Shown piece by piece: positions 9,004 through 17,774 of a stretch of 64,000 nucleotides of DNA (its first letter is position 1; every line of letters starts with the position of its first letter). A program made the position numbers and the translations under genes. Under the pieces are notes generated by a model. It saw only the letters and a program-made list of their open reading frames with translations. It had not been told where the DNA came from and did no database searches. Location: assembly GCF_002836745.1 (NCBI RefSeq), contig NZ_PJAR01000028.1:1-64000 (forward strand). Direction: 5' to 3'. The stretch comes from Glaciecola sp. 33A. Lineage in GTDB: Bacteria; Pseudomonadota; Gammaproteobacteria; Enterobacterales; Alteromonadaceae.

Positions 9004-11595
9004 TTATACGGTAGCTTCGATAAAGTCTTGAGCAAAGCGCTGCAAAACTCCGCCAGCTTCATAAATAGAGACTTCTTCAGCAGTATCGAGACGGCATTTC
9101 ATAGGAACCTTTATTGATTTACCATTTTTACGGTTTATTACCAGTGTAAGTAAAGCTCCAGGTGTTGGTTTACCCTCAACGTCATAGCTTTCAGTACCAT
9201 CGATAGATAAAGTTTTGCGTGTTGTACCAACTTCAAATTCCAGCGGTAGTACACCCATACCAATCAAATTAGTTCTATGAATGCGCTCAAAACCTTCCGC
9301 TGCAATTACTTCAACACCCGCTAAGCGAACGCCTTTAGCAGCCCAGTCGCGTGAAGAACCCTGACCATAATCAGCACCGGCTACTATAATAAGAGGCTGT
9401 TTGCGCTGCATGTAAGTTTCAATTGCTTCCCACATTCGAGTAACTGTGCCTTCGGGTTCAATCCTAGCGAACGAACCTTCCTGCACTTTACCATCAACGA
9501 TTGCCATTTCATTTTTTAATCTTGAGTTGGCAAAAGTGGCACGTTGCGCTGTTAAATGATCACCGCGATGCGTTGCGTATGAGTTAAAGTCGACTTCTGG
9601 TAGGCCCATCTTATGTAGATACTCTCCCGCAGCACTGTCCATTTGGATGGCGTTGGATGGTGATAAGTGGTCAGTGGTTATATTGTCACCTAGTACGGCT
9701 AATGCACGCATTCCTTGCATGCTACGCAAACCTGCCAATGCACCTTCCCAATATGGAGGGCGGCGAATGTAAGTACTTTGTGGACGCCATGCATATAGCG
9801 GGTCGTTGTCTTCACCATAATCGACACTTAAGTCGAACATTGGATTATAAATTTTACGGAATTGCTCCGGTTTAACGCTAGATTTTACTACAGCATCAAT
9901 CTCTTCGTCGGTTGGCCAAATATCCATCAAGCGAATATCATTGCCTTGCGCATCTTTGCCTAATACATCTTTTTCGATGTCGAAGCGAATAGTGCCGGCA
10001 ATAGCGTAAGCAACAACAAGGGGTGGACTGGCTAAAAACGCTTGGTCAGCATGTGGGTGAATACGCCCATCAAAATTACGATTGCCGGATAACACAGCGG
10101 TAGCATATAAATTACGCTGCTTAATTTCTTCTTCAATTTTAGGGTCAAGGGCGCCACTCATTCCATTACATGAGGTACAAGCAAAGCCGACAATACCAAA
10201 GCCTAAGTTTTCTAGTTCAGGTAACAGTCTCGCTTCTTCTAAATACAGTTGCACTGCTTTTGAGCCTGGCGCTAATGAACTTTTCACCCAGGGTTTTCTC
10301 AGCAATCCTAACTTGTTGGCGTTGCGGGCAATGAGACCCGCCGCAATCATATTGCGCGGGTTACTAGTGTTTGTGCAACTGGTAATAGCGGCGATAATCA
10401 CAGCGCCATCTGGCATTTTACCTTCTTCATTTTCAACCACGCCGCTAATACCTTTTGCAGCTAGATCAGCAGTAGCCACACGACTATGTGGGTTTGAAGG
10501 ACCTGCAATATTACGGCCAACAGATGACAAATCGAAGCCCAATACTCGCTCGTATTCAGCAGTGACTAAAGCGTCTGCCCACAAGCCGGTGTGTTTAGCA
10601 TAATGTTCAACTAATTTAACCTGGTCATCTTCACGGCCAGTGAGCGTTAGGTAGTCAATAGTCTGTCTATCGATATAGAACATGGCCGCTGTTGCGCCAT
10701 ACTCTGGTGTCATATTTGAAATGGTAGCGCGGTCACCTAGCGTGAGGTGTTTGGTGCCTTCACCATAAAACTCTAAGTAGGAAGAAACCACTTTTTGAGC
10801 ACGCAAGTATTCAGTTAGCGCCAGCACAATATCGGTTGCCGTAATACCTGATTGAGGCTTACCGGTTAATTCAACACCAATGATATCGGGTAAGCGCATG
10901 TATGAAGCTCGGCCTAGCATAACGCTCTCAGCTTCCAAGCCACCAACGCCAACAGCGATAACGCCTAACGCATCGACCATTGGTGTATGGCTGTCAGTTC
11001 CAACTAGAGTGTCAGGGAAAGCCACGCCATCTCTGGCTTGAATTACCGGTGACATACGTTCTAAATTGATTTGATGCAGAATGCCGTTACCCTGGGGAAT
11101 AACATCGACATTTTTAAATGCTGTTTTTGTCCAATTGATAAAATGAAAACGGTCTTCATTACGACGGTCTTCAATCGTTCTGTTTTTGGCAAATGCGTCC
11201 TTGTCGGAACCACTATGTTCTACTGCTAATGAATGGTCAACAACCAATTGAGTGGGTACCACCGGATTAACTTTAGCAGGGTCGCCGCCTTTTGCAGCAA
11301 TTGCATCTCTTAAACCGGCTAAGTCTACCAGCGCCGTTTGGCCAAGAATGTCATGGCACACGACTCTTGCAGGAAACCAAGGAAAGTCCAAATCACGTTT
11401 GCGCTCTATAATTTGCTTTAGGCAGTCAGTTAAGATTGCCGGGTCGCACTTTCTAACCAAGTTTTCAGCTAACACTCGTGAGGTATAAGGCAAGGTTTCA
11501 TATGCACCTACTTTAATGTTATTTACGGCTTCTCTGGTATCGAAGTAGTCTAGCTGACTATTTGGTAAGGGCTTTCTGTAATCGTAGTTCATCAC
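9004..11595 (-). CDS. acnD: Fe/S-dependent 2-methylcitrate dehydratase AcnD
   Basis: This 863-residue aconitase-family enzyme of the methylcitrate cycle dehydrates 2-methylcitrate to 2-methylaconitate. The three cysteines that hold the [4Fe-4S] cluster are visible: C407 in SCTNTSN, and C473 and C476 in CTSCNGMSG. The aconitase swivel domain is C-terminal (GADYGQGSSRDWAAKG). Its length is that of AcnD rather than PrpD, which is unrelated, and the adjacent prpF confirms the AcnD/PrpF variant of the pathway. A second ATG directly follows the first, so the start could be one codon later. It is transcribed with prpC upstream and prpF downstream. Confidence 0.96.
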   Translation of the reverse strand: MMNYDYRKPLPNSQLDYFDTREAVNNIKVGAYETLPYTSRVLAENLVRKCDPAILTDCLKQIIERKRDLDFPWFPARVVCHDILGQTALVDLAGLRDAIAAKGGDPAKVNPVVPTQLVVDHSLAVEHSGSDKDAFAKNRTIEDRRNEDRFHFINWTKTAFKNVDVIPQGNGILHQINLERMSPVIQARDGVAFPDTLVGTDSHTPMVDALGVIAVGVGGLEAESVMLGRASYMRLPDIIGVELTGKPQSGITATDIVLALTEYLRAQKVVSSYLEFYGEGTKHLTLGDRATISNMTPEYGATAAMFYIDRQTIDYLTLTGREDDQVKLVEHYAKHTGLWADALVTAEYERVLGFDLSSVGRNIAGPSNPHSRVATADLAAKGISGVVENEEGKMPDGAVIIAAITSCTNTSNPRNMIAAGLIARNANKLGLLRKPWVKSSLAPGSKAVQLYLEEARLLPELENLGFGIVGFACTSCNGMSGALDPKIEEEIKQRNLYATAVLSGNRNFDGRIHPHADQAFLASPPLVVAYAIAGTIRFDIEKDVLGKDAQGNDIRLMDIWPTDEEIDAVVKSSVKPEQFRKIYNPMFDLSVDYGEDNDPLYAWRPQSTYIRRPPYWEGALAGLRSMQGMRALAVLGDNITTDHLSPSNAIQMDSAAGEYLHKMGLPEVDFNSYATHRGDHLTAQRATFANSRLKNEMAIVDGKVQEGSFARIEPEGTVTRMWEAIETYMQRKQPLIIVAGADYGQGSSRDWAAKGVRLAGVEVIAAEGFERIHRTNLIGMGVLPLEFEVGTTRKTLSIDGTESYDVEGKPTPGALLTLVINRKNGKSIKVPMKCRLDTAEEVSIYEAGGVLQRFAQDFIEATV

Positions 11596-11782
11596 AAATC
11601 CTATAGTTCTGTAGGTTATCAGTTGCTAATGATGGTGCTTTGTATGACCGCCTTTACACCGACTGGCATGAGTAAAATGCATCAAAAGCAACAAAGTTCT
11701 TAACGTAAAGGCACTATTTGAAGCGCCTTTTGTATCATTAGTAGGTGTAGTAATAAGTAAATGCAGTGAATAAGTGCAATAA
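11596..11782 (-). other. prpC-acnD intercistronic region with a hairpin
   Basis: This 187-nt gap is the only sizeable one inside the prp operon. On the minus strand AAAGGCGC and GTGCCTTT (11707-11730) can pair through 8 bp with one GU pair and an 8-nt loop. There is no T-tract, so it looks like an RNA stability or processing element rather than a terminator. No GntR palindrome and no convincing small gene is present. Confidence 0.4.
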
Positions 11783-12904
11783 CTATCTGTTTTCGATCGT
11801 TACGACTGGACGCAATTCTTCACCTGTGTAATCAGCTGACGGACGAATAATACGATTATCAGCGCGTTGCTCCATAACATGGCCAGCCCAACCTGTTAAT
11901 CGAGACATAACAAATATAGGGGTAAATAATTTAGTCGGTATTTTCATGAAATTGTAAGCTGACGCATGAAAAAAATCAGCATTACAGAATAAGCCTTTCT
12001 CACGCTTCATGACTTCTTCACAGCGAACAGACGCTGAATACAAAACAGTATCACCTACATCTGCTGCTAGCTTTTCAGACCAGCCTTTAATAATGTCATT
12101 CCGGGGGTCTGATTCAGAATAAATCGCATGCCCAAAGCCCATTATTTTTTCTTTACGCTCGAGCTTACCCATCATTTCTTTTTCTGCGTGTTCAGCCGAG
12201 GTAAAGCCTTCAATCATTTCCATTGCCGCTTCATTTGCACCGCCATGCAATGGTCCCCTAAGTGTACCTATTGCACCCGTTACGCACGAATGTAAATCAG
12301 AAAGAGTAGATGCACAAACGCGAGCAGCAAAGGTTGATGCATTAAATTCATGTTCAGCATAAAGAATTAATGATACGTGCATGACTTTTTCATGCAGTTC
12401 TTTTGGTTTTTCTCCATGTAACATATGTAAGAAATGTGCACCAATTGAATCGTCATCAGTATCAACGTCAACACGAATACCGTCATGCGAAAAGCGATAC
12501 CAATAACAAATAATACTTGGGAAGCAGGCTAACATTCGATCCGTAACTTGATCTTGTTGAGAAAAATCAGCTTCTATTTCGAGGTTACCTAGCATCGAAC
12601 AGCCCGTTCGCAACACGTCCATTGGATGTGCATTAGCAGGAATACGCTCTAATACTTCTTTGAGAGCAGACGGCAGTGAACGCAGTCCTTTTAGCTTCGT
12701 TTTATAGGCGTTAAGCTCTTTTTGTGTTGGTAAATTACCCTTAAGGATTAGGTAAGCAACTTCCTCAAATTGGCATTTTGCAGCTAGGTCTTTTACATCA
12801 TAACCACGATAAGTTAGGCCAGAGCCTGATTGACCTACTGTTGATAAAGCTGTTTTCCCAGCCACTTGGCCGCGTAATCCAGCGCCACTTAATACTTTTG
12901 CCAT
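11783..12904 (-). CDS. prpC: 2-methylcitrate synthase PrpC
   Basis: This enzyme condenses propionyl-CoA with oxaloacetate to give 2-methylcitrate, the first committed step of the cycle. The 373-residue citrate-synthase fold shows the family signatures: GLTYRGYDVKDLA near the N-terminus, LHGGANEAAMEM and the catalytic MGFGHAIYSESDPR. It has the short form typical of 2-methylcitrate synthases. The frame is open 18 codons further upstream, but the start at 12904 (MAKVLSGAGLRGQ) matches family N-termini and has CGGAGAAG just before it. With that start, the gap to prpB is 31 nt. Confidence 0.96.
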   Translation of the reverse strand: MAKVLSGAGLRGQVAGKTALSTVGQSGSGLTYRGYDVKDLAAKCQFEEVAYLILKGNLPTQKELNAYKTKLKGLRSLPSALKEVLERIPANAHPMDVLRTGCSMLGNLEIEADFSQQDQVTDRMLACFPSIICYWYRFSHDGIRVDVDTDDDSIGAHFLHMLHGEKPKELHEKVMHVSLILYAEHEFNASTFAARVCASTLSDLHSCVTGAIGTLRGPLHGGANEAAMEMIEGFTSAEHAEKEMMGKLERKEKIMGFGHAIYSESDPRNDIIKGWSEKLAADVGDTVLYSASVRCEEVMKREKGLFCNADFFHASAYNFMKIPTKLFTPIFVMSRLTGWAGHVMEQRADNRIIRPSADYTGEELRPVVTIENR

Positions 12905-12935
12905 TGGTCTTCTCCGTAAATTTTGTCGGTCTAAA

Positions 12936-13814
12936 TTATAGGTTCTTATTATCTGCAAACAAAGCGTCTAGCTTTTGTTCGTAATCGTGATAGCCAAGAT
13001 AATCGTACAAATCCATGCGCGTTTGCATTGAGTCGACGACGGCTTTTTGATCACCGTTCACCAAAATCGACTCATATACCATTTCTGCAGCTTTGTTCAT
13101 TGCTCTAAAAGCACTGAGAGGGTAGAGCACCATAGCGGCTCCCCATTCTCCAAGTTGTTCTTTGTTCCATAACTCAGTTTGACCAAATTCAGTGATGTTT
13201 GCCAAAATAGGCACGTCCAAGGCCTCAGCGAATGCGCGATAATGCGCTTCAGTTTTTACCGCTTCAGCAAAAATACCGTCAGCACCTGCTGCAACATAAG
13301 CTTTTGCTCGTCCAATTGCGGCGTCTAAACCTTCTTGAGCGAAGGAATCTGTGCGAGCCATAATGAAAAAATCAGGATCAGTGCGAGCATCAACAGCCGC
13401 TTTTATTCTGTCTACCATTTCCTCGACAGTCACAATGGCCTTGTTAGGGCGGTGTCCACAACGCTTTTGCGCAACTTGGTCTTCCATGTGAACTGCTGCG
13501 GCGCCCGCTTTTTCCATATCGCGAACGGTTTTAGCAATATTAAAAGCACCTCCCCAGCCAGTATCAATATCAACCAGTAATGGTAAATCGCAAGCTGAAG
13601 TAATGCGGTTAACATCAACCAAGACATCGTTGAGCGAGGTCATCCCTAAATCAGGCAGCCCGTAGGATGCATTAGCTACACCTCCACCAGAAAGATAAAT
13701 AGCTTGATGACCAATTTTTTTCGCCATCATTGCTGAGTAAGCGTTGATCGTACCAACGATTTGAAGGGGGTTATTGTCAGTTAGTGCCTGCCGAAATTTT
13801 TTACCTGCGCTCAT
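12936..13814 (-). CDS. prpB: 2-methylisocitrate lyase PrpB
   Basis: This lyase splits 2-methylisocitrate into pyruvate and succinate, completing propionate oxidation. The 292-residue isocitrate-lyase/PEP-mutase barrel carries the catalytic loop KRCGH at 117-121 with C119, and the metal-site region [27 protein letters not shown] is also characteristic of PrpB. It is the first enzyme gene after the GntR regulator (54-nt gap), and GAGGTAAAT on the minus strand just upstream of the ATG at 13814 serves as its ribosome binding site. Confidence 0.96.
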   Translation of the reverse strand: MSAGKKFRQALTDNNPLQIVGTINAYSAMMAKKIGHQAIYLSGGGVANASYGLPDLGMTSLNDVLVDVNRITSACDLPLLVDIDTGWGGAFNIAKTVRDMEKAGAAAVHMEDQVAQKRCGHRPNKAIVTVEEMVDRIKAAVDARTDPDFFIMARTDSFAQEGLDAAIGRAKAYVAAGADGIFAEAVKTEAHYRAFAEALDVPILANITEFGQTELWNKEQLGEWGAAMVLYPLSAFRAMNKAAEMVYESILVNGDQKAVVDSMQTRMDLYDYLGYHDYEQKLDALFADNKNL

Positions 13815-13868
13815 AATTTACCTCGTTGCTTTTCAGTGGGAGTAAAGTTAAAAAAACCACAAATCGGT

Positions 13869-14525
13869 TTATCGCAACCTAGCCTCAATATTTTGCTTTG
13901 AATAGAGAATGTGCCTACGCATTAGCATTTCAGCAAGTTCTTCATCTCGATTACTAATGGCTTGTACTATGTTCTTATGTTCTTCAAACGCGGTGCTAAC
14001 CCGCGGGCCAGCCATACCTAATTGCACTCGATACATGCGAATGAGATGGTAAAGACCGTTAACTAACATCGAAATAAGATGATCATTTTTACTACCAACA
14101 ATAATACGATAGTGAAAATCGACATCTCCAGCCTCTTGATAGTATGTTTGGCTTCCTTTCACTTCTTGAAAGTGAGAGTTTAGCAACACCTTCAAGTCTT
14201 CAATTTCGGTATCGGTCATATTCTTTGCGGCTAATCTTGCAGCCATGCCCTCGAGTGACTCTCTAACTTGATAAAGTTGAATAAGACCTTCGAGTGTTAA
14301 TGCGACGACCCGGGCACCTATATTTGGTTTACGTTCTACCAAGTGGCAACTTTCTAAGCGATTAATTGCTTCACGGACAACTGCGCGACTTACGCCATAT
14401 TTTGTCGACAATTCCATTTCACTTAGTTTACTACCCGCCTTAATTTCACCCTCAACAATATCACTCCTTAATTGAAAAAAAGTTTTGTCTGCTCCGGTGA
14501 TAGCTTGCTCGGTAAAGGCGATCAT
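13869..14525 (-). CDS. GntR/FCD-family regulator of the propionate operon
   Basis: This 218-residue regulator has an N-terminal winged helix of the GntR type (LSTKYGVSRAVVREAINRLE, about 40-59) and a C-terminal all-helical FCD ligand domain with the expected histidines (DFHYRIIVGS, EEHKNIVQAI). FCD members usually sense small carboxylic acids through a metal. Lying at the head of prpB-prpC-acnD-prpF, it is almost certainly the operon's repressor, functionally equivalent to PrpR, with methylcitrate or propionyl-CoA derivatives as candidate effectors (inference). Two palindromic operators sit just upstream and a third lies inside its own 5' coding region, implying autoregulation of the whole operon. 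Confidence 0.9.
   Translation of the reverse strand: MIAFTEQAITGADKTFFQLRSDIVEGEIKAGSKLSEMELSTKYGVSRAVVREAINRLESCHLVERKPNIGARVVALTLEGLIQLYQVRESLEGMAARLAAKNMTDTEIEDLKVLLNSHFQEVKGSQTYYQEAGDVDFHYRIIVGSKNDHLISMLVNGLYHLIRMYRVQLGMAGPRVSTAFEEHKNIVQAISNRDEELAEMLMRRHILYSKQNIEARLR
14402..14411. promoter_or_regulatory. Third copy of the GntR palindrome, inside the regulator's coding sequence
   Basis: TTGTCGACAA occurs here within codons for ELSTK of the DNA-binding helix region, 146 bp centre-to-centre from the nearest upstream operator. The same decamer at both upstream sites suggests an intragenic auxiliary operator, possibly for looping or roadblock. Confidence 0.45.
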
Positions 14526-14546
14526 TAAATTTGTCTAGGTGGATAG

Positions 14547-14558
14547 ATTGTCGACAAT
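14547..14558. promoter_or_regulatory. GntR operator, proximal copy
   Basis: ATTGTCGACAAT is a perfect 12-bp palindrome ending 22 bp before the regulator's start codon (14525). Its TTGTCGACAA core recurs 52 bp upstream. The position fits repression of the gntR-prp promoter. Confidence 0.7.
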
Positions 14559-14599
14559 ATAGTTATTATTTGGTATAAAGTCAAATTAAATGCGGTGTT

Positions 14600-14609
14600 T
14601 TGTCGACAA
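14600..14609. promoter_or_regulatory. GntR operator, distal copy
   Basis: TTGTCGACAA, followed by AT, repeats the proximal palindrome core with centres 52 bp apart, near five helical turns. Two sites on the same face of the DNA suggest cooperative binding of GntR dimers. Confidence 0.68.
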
Positions 14610-14660
14610 TATGACTAAAGTCTTACTGTTTTAATCATTAAATACAGGACCACTCGGGTA

Positions 14661-14690
14661 AAAAAAACACCGACTTTTGCAAGCCGATGC
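14661..14690 (-). terminator. Terminator of the OmpA-family gene
   Basis: On the minus strand a nine-pair stem (CATCGGCTT with AAGTCGGTG, two GU pairs) is followed by TTTTTTTT. It lies 31 nt after the OmpA-family stop. A T-rich run on the other strand makes it possibly bidirectional. Confidence 0.75.
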
Positions 14691-14720
14691 TTTTATTTTC
14701 TTAACGTGTACTACATCAAA

Positions 14721-15917
14721 TTAACGGGTCGCTGTAGTTGATACTTTGGCAGAAACTTTAATTTCAATACGACGATTCACTTTATGCGCTTGTGCATTGT
14801 TATCAGTATCTTTCAATTGCGTTTCACCATAACCCACAGTAGTTAAACGAGATGCATCAATAGCGTATTTGGTAACCAGCATGTCTTTAAGCGAATCCGC
14901 TCGCTCTTGCGAAAGAAATTGATTATGTTCAGCAGCACCGACCGAAGAACTATGGCCTTCAATAACAGCAGTTGTGCTACCGTAGCGTTTCATGAAATCA
15001 ACAAACTTAACAACGTTATCAGCGTCAGAGTTTTTGATTTGGCTACTGTTGTTAGCGAATAAAACGTCAAGTGCAACAGACACTTCTTTTTCTAATAACA
15101 CGCTACAACCATCAGCATCTACTTTGTCCGTCATTGGAGTGTCAGGGCATTTGTCCTCGATATCCAATACACCGTCGCTGTCTTTATCTAAGTCAACGGA
15201 ACAACCTTTTGCATTAACTTTAGTTCCTGCTGGTGTGTTTGGACACTGGTCAACAGTATTTAATACGCCGTCATTGTCCATATCAACGCTGCAACCTGTT
15301 GGATCTACCTGTGTTCCAGCTGGCGAGTTAGGACAACGGTCTACAGCATCATAAACGCCATCGTTATCGGTATCTTTGCGCACTGGAGGAGTATTTGTTT
15401 GACCAAATATATAAGCTAAACCCAATTTTGCGCTGTATTCATTATATCCCTGACCCAAATCACGGTATCCCGCAACTTCTGTAATTACGCGCATGCTGCC
15501 ACTAACTTCCCAATGTTTACCAACACCGTAGCTAATCATGCGATAGCTATCTGCGACAGATTGATCGCGTAAACCACCAAAAAAATACGCTATATCATTA
15601 TCTAAGAAGTACATTGCATCAGCACCCAACATGACGCCATCATCACCAAGCCCGGGCCGGTCAGGACCTTGCATATCAAGGGAAATGCGAGAAAGTTCAA
15701 AACGGATAGCCCATTTAGGATCGAAACGGAAACCTAATTCTCCCCCTAATCCTTTACCATCATCTAAATAACCCAAAGGCTCAGGTTTAACCGAATCTGG
15801 ACTGTAATATTGTGCGAAACCACCGAGCCAGTTTTCATAGGGCGGGGCCTCTTGGGCAAGTGCGTTAGTAGATGTAGCGACTAGCGCAACCGTTGCGAAA
15901 ATCAAAGAGCGTTTCAT
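14721..15917 (-). CDS. OmpA-family outer-membrane protein with calcium-binding TSP3 repeats
   Basis: This 398-residue envelope protein has a signal peptide (MKRSLIFATVALVATSTNALA), an N-terminal beta-barrel region, three to four thrombospondin type-3-like repeats (DTDNDGVYDAVDRCPNSPAG and relatives, about 190-275) and a C-terminal OmpA/peptidoglycan-binding domain (about 285-390; NQFLSQERADSLKDML, VNRRIEI). It probably links the outer membrane to peptidoglycan, with the repeats binding calcium. The frame is open 7 codons upstream, but the ATG at 15917 has AAGGAATTC before it and begins the signal peptide cleanly. It is monocistronic, with its own terminator. Confidence 0.9.
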   Translation of the reverse strand: MKRSLIFATVALVATSTNALAQEAPPYENWLGGFAQYYSPDSVKPEPLGYLDDGKGLGGELGFRFDPKWAIRFELSRISLDMQGPDRPGLGDDGVMLGADAMYFLDNDIAYFFGGLRDQSVADSYRMISYGVGKHWEVSGSMRVITEVAGYRDLGQGYNEYSAKLGLAYIFGQTNTPPVRKDTDNDGVYDAVDRCPNSPAGTQVDPTGCSVDMDNDGVLNTVDQCPNTPAGTKVNAKGCSVDLDKDSDGVLDIEDKCPDTPMTDKVDADGCSVLLEKEVSVALDVLFANNSSQIKNSDADNVVKFVDFMKRYGSTTAVIEGHSSSVGAAEHNQFLSQERADSLKDMLVTKYAIDASRLTTVGYGETQLKDTDNNAQAHKVNRRIEIKVSAKVSTTATR

Positions 15918-16153
15918 GACTGAATTCCTTTTTTCCAAATTAGTATAGTTGATGCATTGCTATAATTATCACCTAGATTAAAAGCAATTTCCAACTAAAC
16001 CTAGATTTTTTAATCGAGTTTTACACAAGACTTATTAGCTAAATCAGGTTTTGTAATATGGCTACCTAGAGTTAACCCAAAAGTGAGTATTATCTTCGTG
16101 CTGCAGTGGTTATAGTGAAGCTAACAAAGGGTTTATTAGCTCAACGTTTACCG

Positions 16154-16621
16154 TTATTGGCATTTTTGGCAAACGCCATGGGCTTCTATCGTTTGGCGGA
16201 GGATCACAAACGCATTTTGATCTGCCTGCGCTTCGAGGGTTTCCTTTACGCCAGCCGACTGAATTTCCTGTACGTCGCCGCAAGTGTCGCAAATCAAAAA
16301 CTGCACAGGATGGCTGCTATCAAAATGATGACAAGCCATAAACGCATTTGTTGATTCAACTTTATGCACGAGTCCTAAATCAAGAAAAAAGTCTAACGCT
16401 CTATACACGGTTGGTGGTTTAGCGTTATTTTCGGTTTTACGCAACTCATCTAATAAATCATAAGCACCTATAGCGCTATCCTGATTTATTAAGATCTCAT
16501 AAACGCGTTCGCGAAGAGGCGTGAGACGCGCGCCTTTGTCTTTGCAGTAGGACTTTGCTTTTACCAAAAGAGATTGGTTTTGTTTGGATAACACCAAAGT
16601 AATTTTCCTGTTTACAAACAT
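16154..16621 (-). CDS. zur: Zinc uptake regulator Zur (Fur family)
   Basis: This zinc-sensing repressor resembles E. coli Zur rather than Fur: AKPPTVYRALDF in the recognition region, VHKVEST after it, and IEAHGVC near the end. Zinc-site cysteine pairs CDTC and CQKC are visible, with the histidine-rich ACHHFDSSHP segment between. Its targets should be zinc importers and zinc-free ribosomal paralogues, none of which is in this window. The outermost ATG (16621) lacks a ribosome binding site. A TTG at 16597, eight bases after AGGA, is at least as plausible and gives an N-terminus of normal length. Confidence 0.92.
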   Translation of the reverse strand: MFVNRKITLVLSKQNQSLLVKAKSYCKDKGARLTPLRERVYEILINQDSAIGAYDLLDELRKTENNAKPPTVYRALDFFLDLGLVHKVESTNAFMACHHFDSSHPVQFLICDTCGDVQEIQSAGVKETLEAQADQNAFVILRQTIEAHGVCQKCQ

Positions 16622-16845
16622 TTAAATAATGCAGTTGATTCGAATGGCAGTATAACACCGGAGTTTACTTCGACAACAGCAAAGGAGATACGTTTATACA
16701 TAATTATAGCAACAATTAATACTATTTCTATCGACCGACTTGTTCAGGATACAGTTGCCTTTGCATATATATCAATATTAATATAGCGTTACGCTCCCAA
16801 ACCCAATCCGCTTTGTGAAAGAACAGGCATTTAGTAAGGTTAGCC
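16622..16845. other. zur-nudC divergent intergenic region
   Basis: These 224 bp hold the divergent promoters of zur and nudC. I looked for a Zur box and saw only a weak GTATAACACC stretch with no convincing second half. No RNA gene or small coding sequence is evident. Confidence 0.5.
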
Positions 16846-17658
16846 ATGACAGCAACAACGAAAACTAAACGTTATTTTATTTTTTCGAATGACCGATTAT
16901 TAGTGCCAGCAGAGGCCGATTTAAGCGCGGGGGTTGAATTATTGTCTGACCTTGCACAAGAGATTTTTTCTGAATATGCGGATCAAACCGTTCACATATA
17001 CGCAAATGAGCATGTTGAACATCACCTTGTTGATATGCAAAAGGAAAAAGTCGAACACGATTCTGTGCGTTCAATTAGTTTGCGTGAAGTTGTTATGATG
17101 ATGCCAAAAGAGGACTTCCAGCACGTTGCTCAAGCTTGGCAGTATGCTGTATTTTTGCGAACGCACCGGTTTTGTGGCCGTTGTGGTTCGCGAATGGATC
17201 GCGTGTTTTGGGAAATGGCAATGCATTGTCACTCGTGCCAGCATCGAAGTTATCCGCGCGTTTCTCCGTGTATTATAGTTGCGATACGTCGTCTAAATAA
17301 AATTTTACTAGCACAAGGTGAACGCCAAAAAGAATCAGGTTTCTTTTCTATCTTAGCGGGTTTTGTAGAAAGTGGTGAAACACTGGAACAGGCTGTGCAT
17401 AGGGAAGTGTTTGAAGAAGTTGGTATAAAAGTCAAAAACGTAGAGTACTTTAGTAGCCAACCTTGGCCATTTCCGCATTCTCTTATGGTTGGTTATTTAG
17501 CTGAATACGACAGTGGGAACATTGTTGTTGATGGTAAAGAAATCATTCAAGCTGATTGGTTTGATATCGATGATTTACCCGTAGTGCCACCAAAATTTTC
17601 CATTGCTGGAGGATTAATTGAGGAAACGCAAAAAATAATGGCAAAAAAGACGGTATAA
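16846..17658 (+). CDS. nudC: NAD(+) diphosphatase / RNA decapping Nudix hydrolase NudC
   Basis: This 270-residue Nudix enzyme hydrolyses NADH to NMNH and AMP and removes NAD caps from RNA 5' ends. A zinc ribbon is formed by C110, C113, C128 and C131. The complete Nudix box spans 172-194 (G172, E178, R186-E187, E190-E191, G193). The NudC-specific SQPWPFPHSLM follows it. The N-terminal region is divergent, as is usual. It lies 116 nt before hemE on the same strand and could be cotranscribed with it. Confidence 0.95.
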   Translation: MTATTKTKRYFIFSNDRLLVPAEADLSAGVELLSDLAQEIFSEYADQTVHIYANEHVEHHLVDMQKEKVEHDSVRSISLREVVMMMPKEDFQHVAQAWQYAVFLRTHRFCGRCGSRMDRVFWEMAMHCHSCQHRSYPRVSPCIIVAIRRLNKILLAQGERQKESGFFSILAGFVESGETLEQAVHREVFEEVGIKVKNVEYFSSQPWPFPHSLMVGYLAEYDSGNIVVDGKEIIQADWFDIDDLPVVPPKFSIAGGLIEETQKIMAKKTV

Positions 17659-17774
17659 TAAATGTAAAGTCGTCTCGAACTAGATAAATTGAATAAGTCG
17701 CTGCACAATAAGTAACTTATTAAAAAGCATTTATATGCTAACGAGTCAGTTTCAAATTTCACAATGAGTAAAGC

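Noticed and set aside
10082-10603. Long open frame antisense to acnD
   Set aside because: It is the shadow of a strongly conserved enzyme gene, with no ribosome binding site and no plausible protein features.
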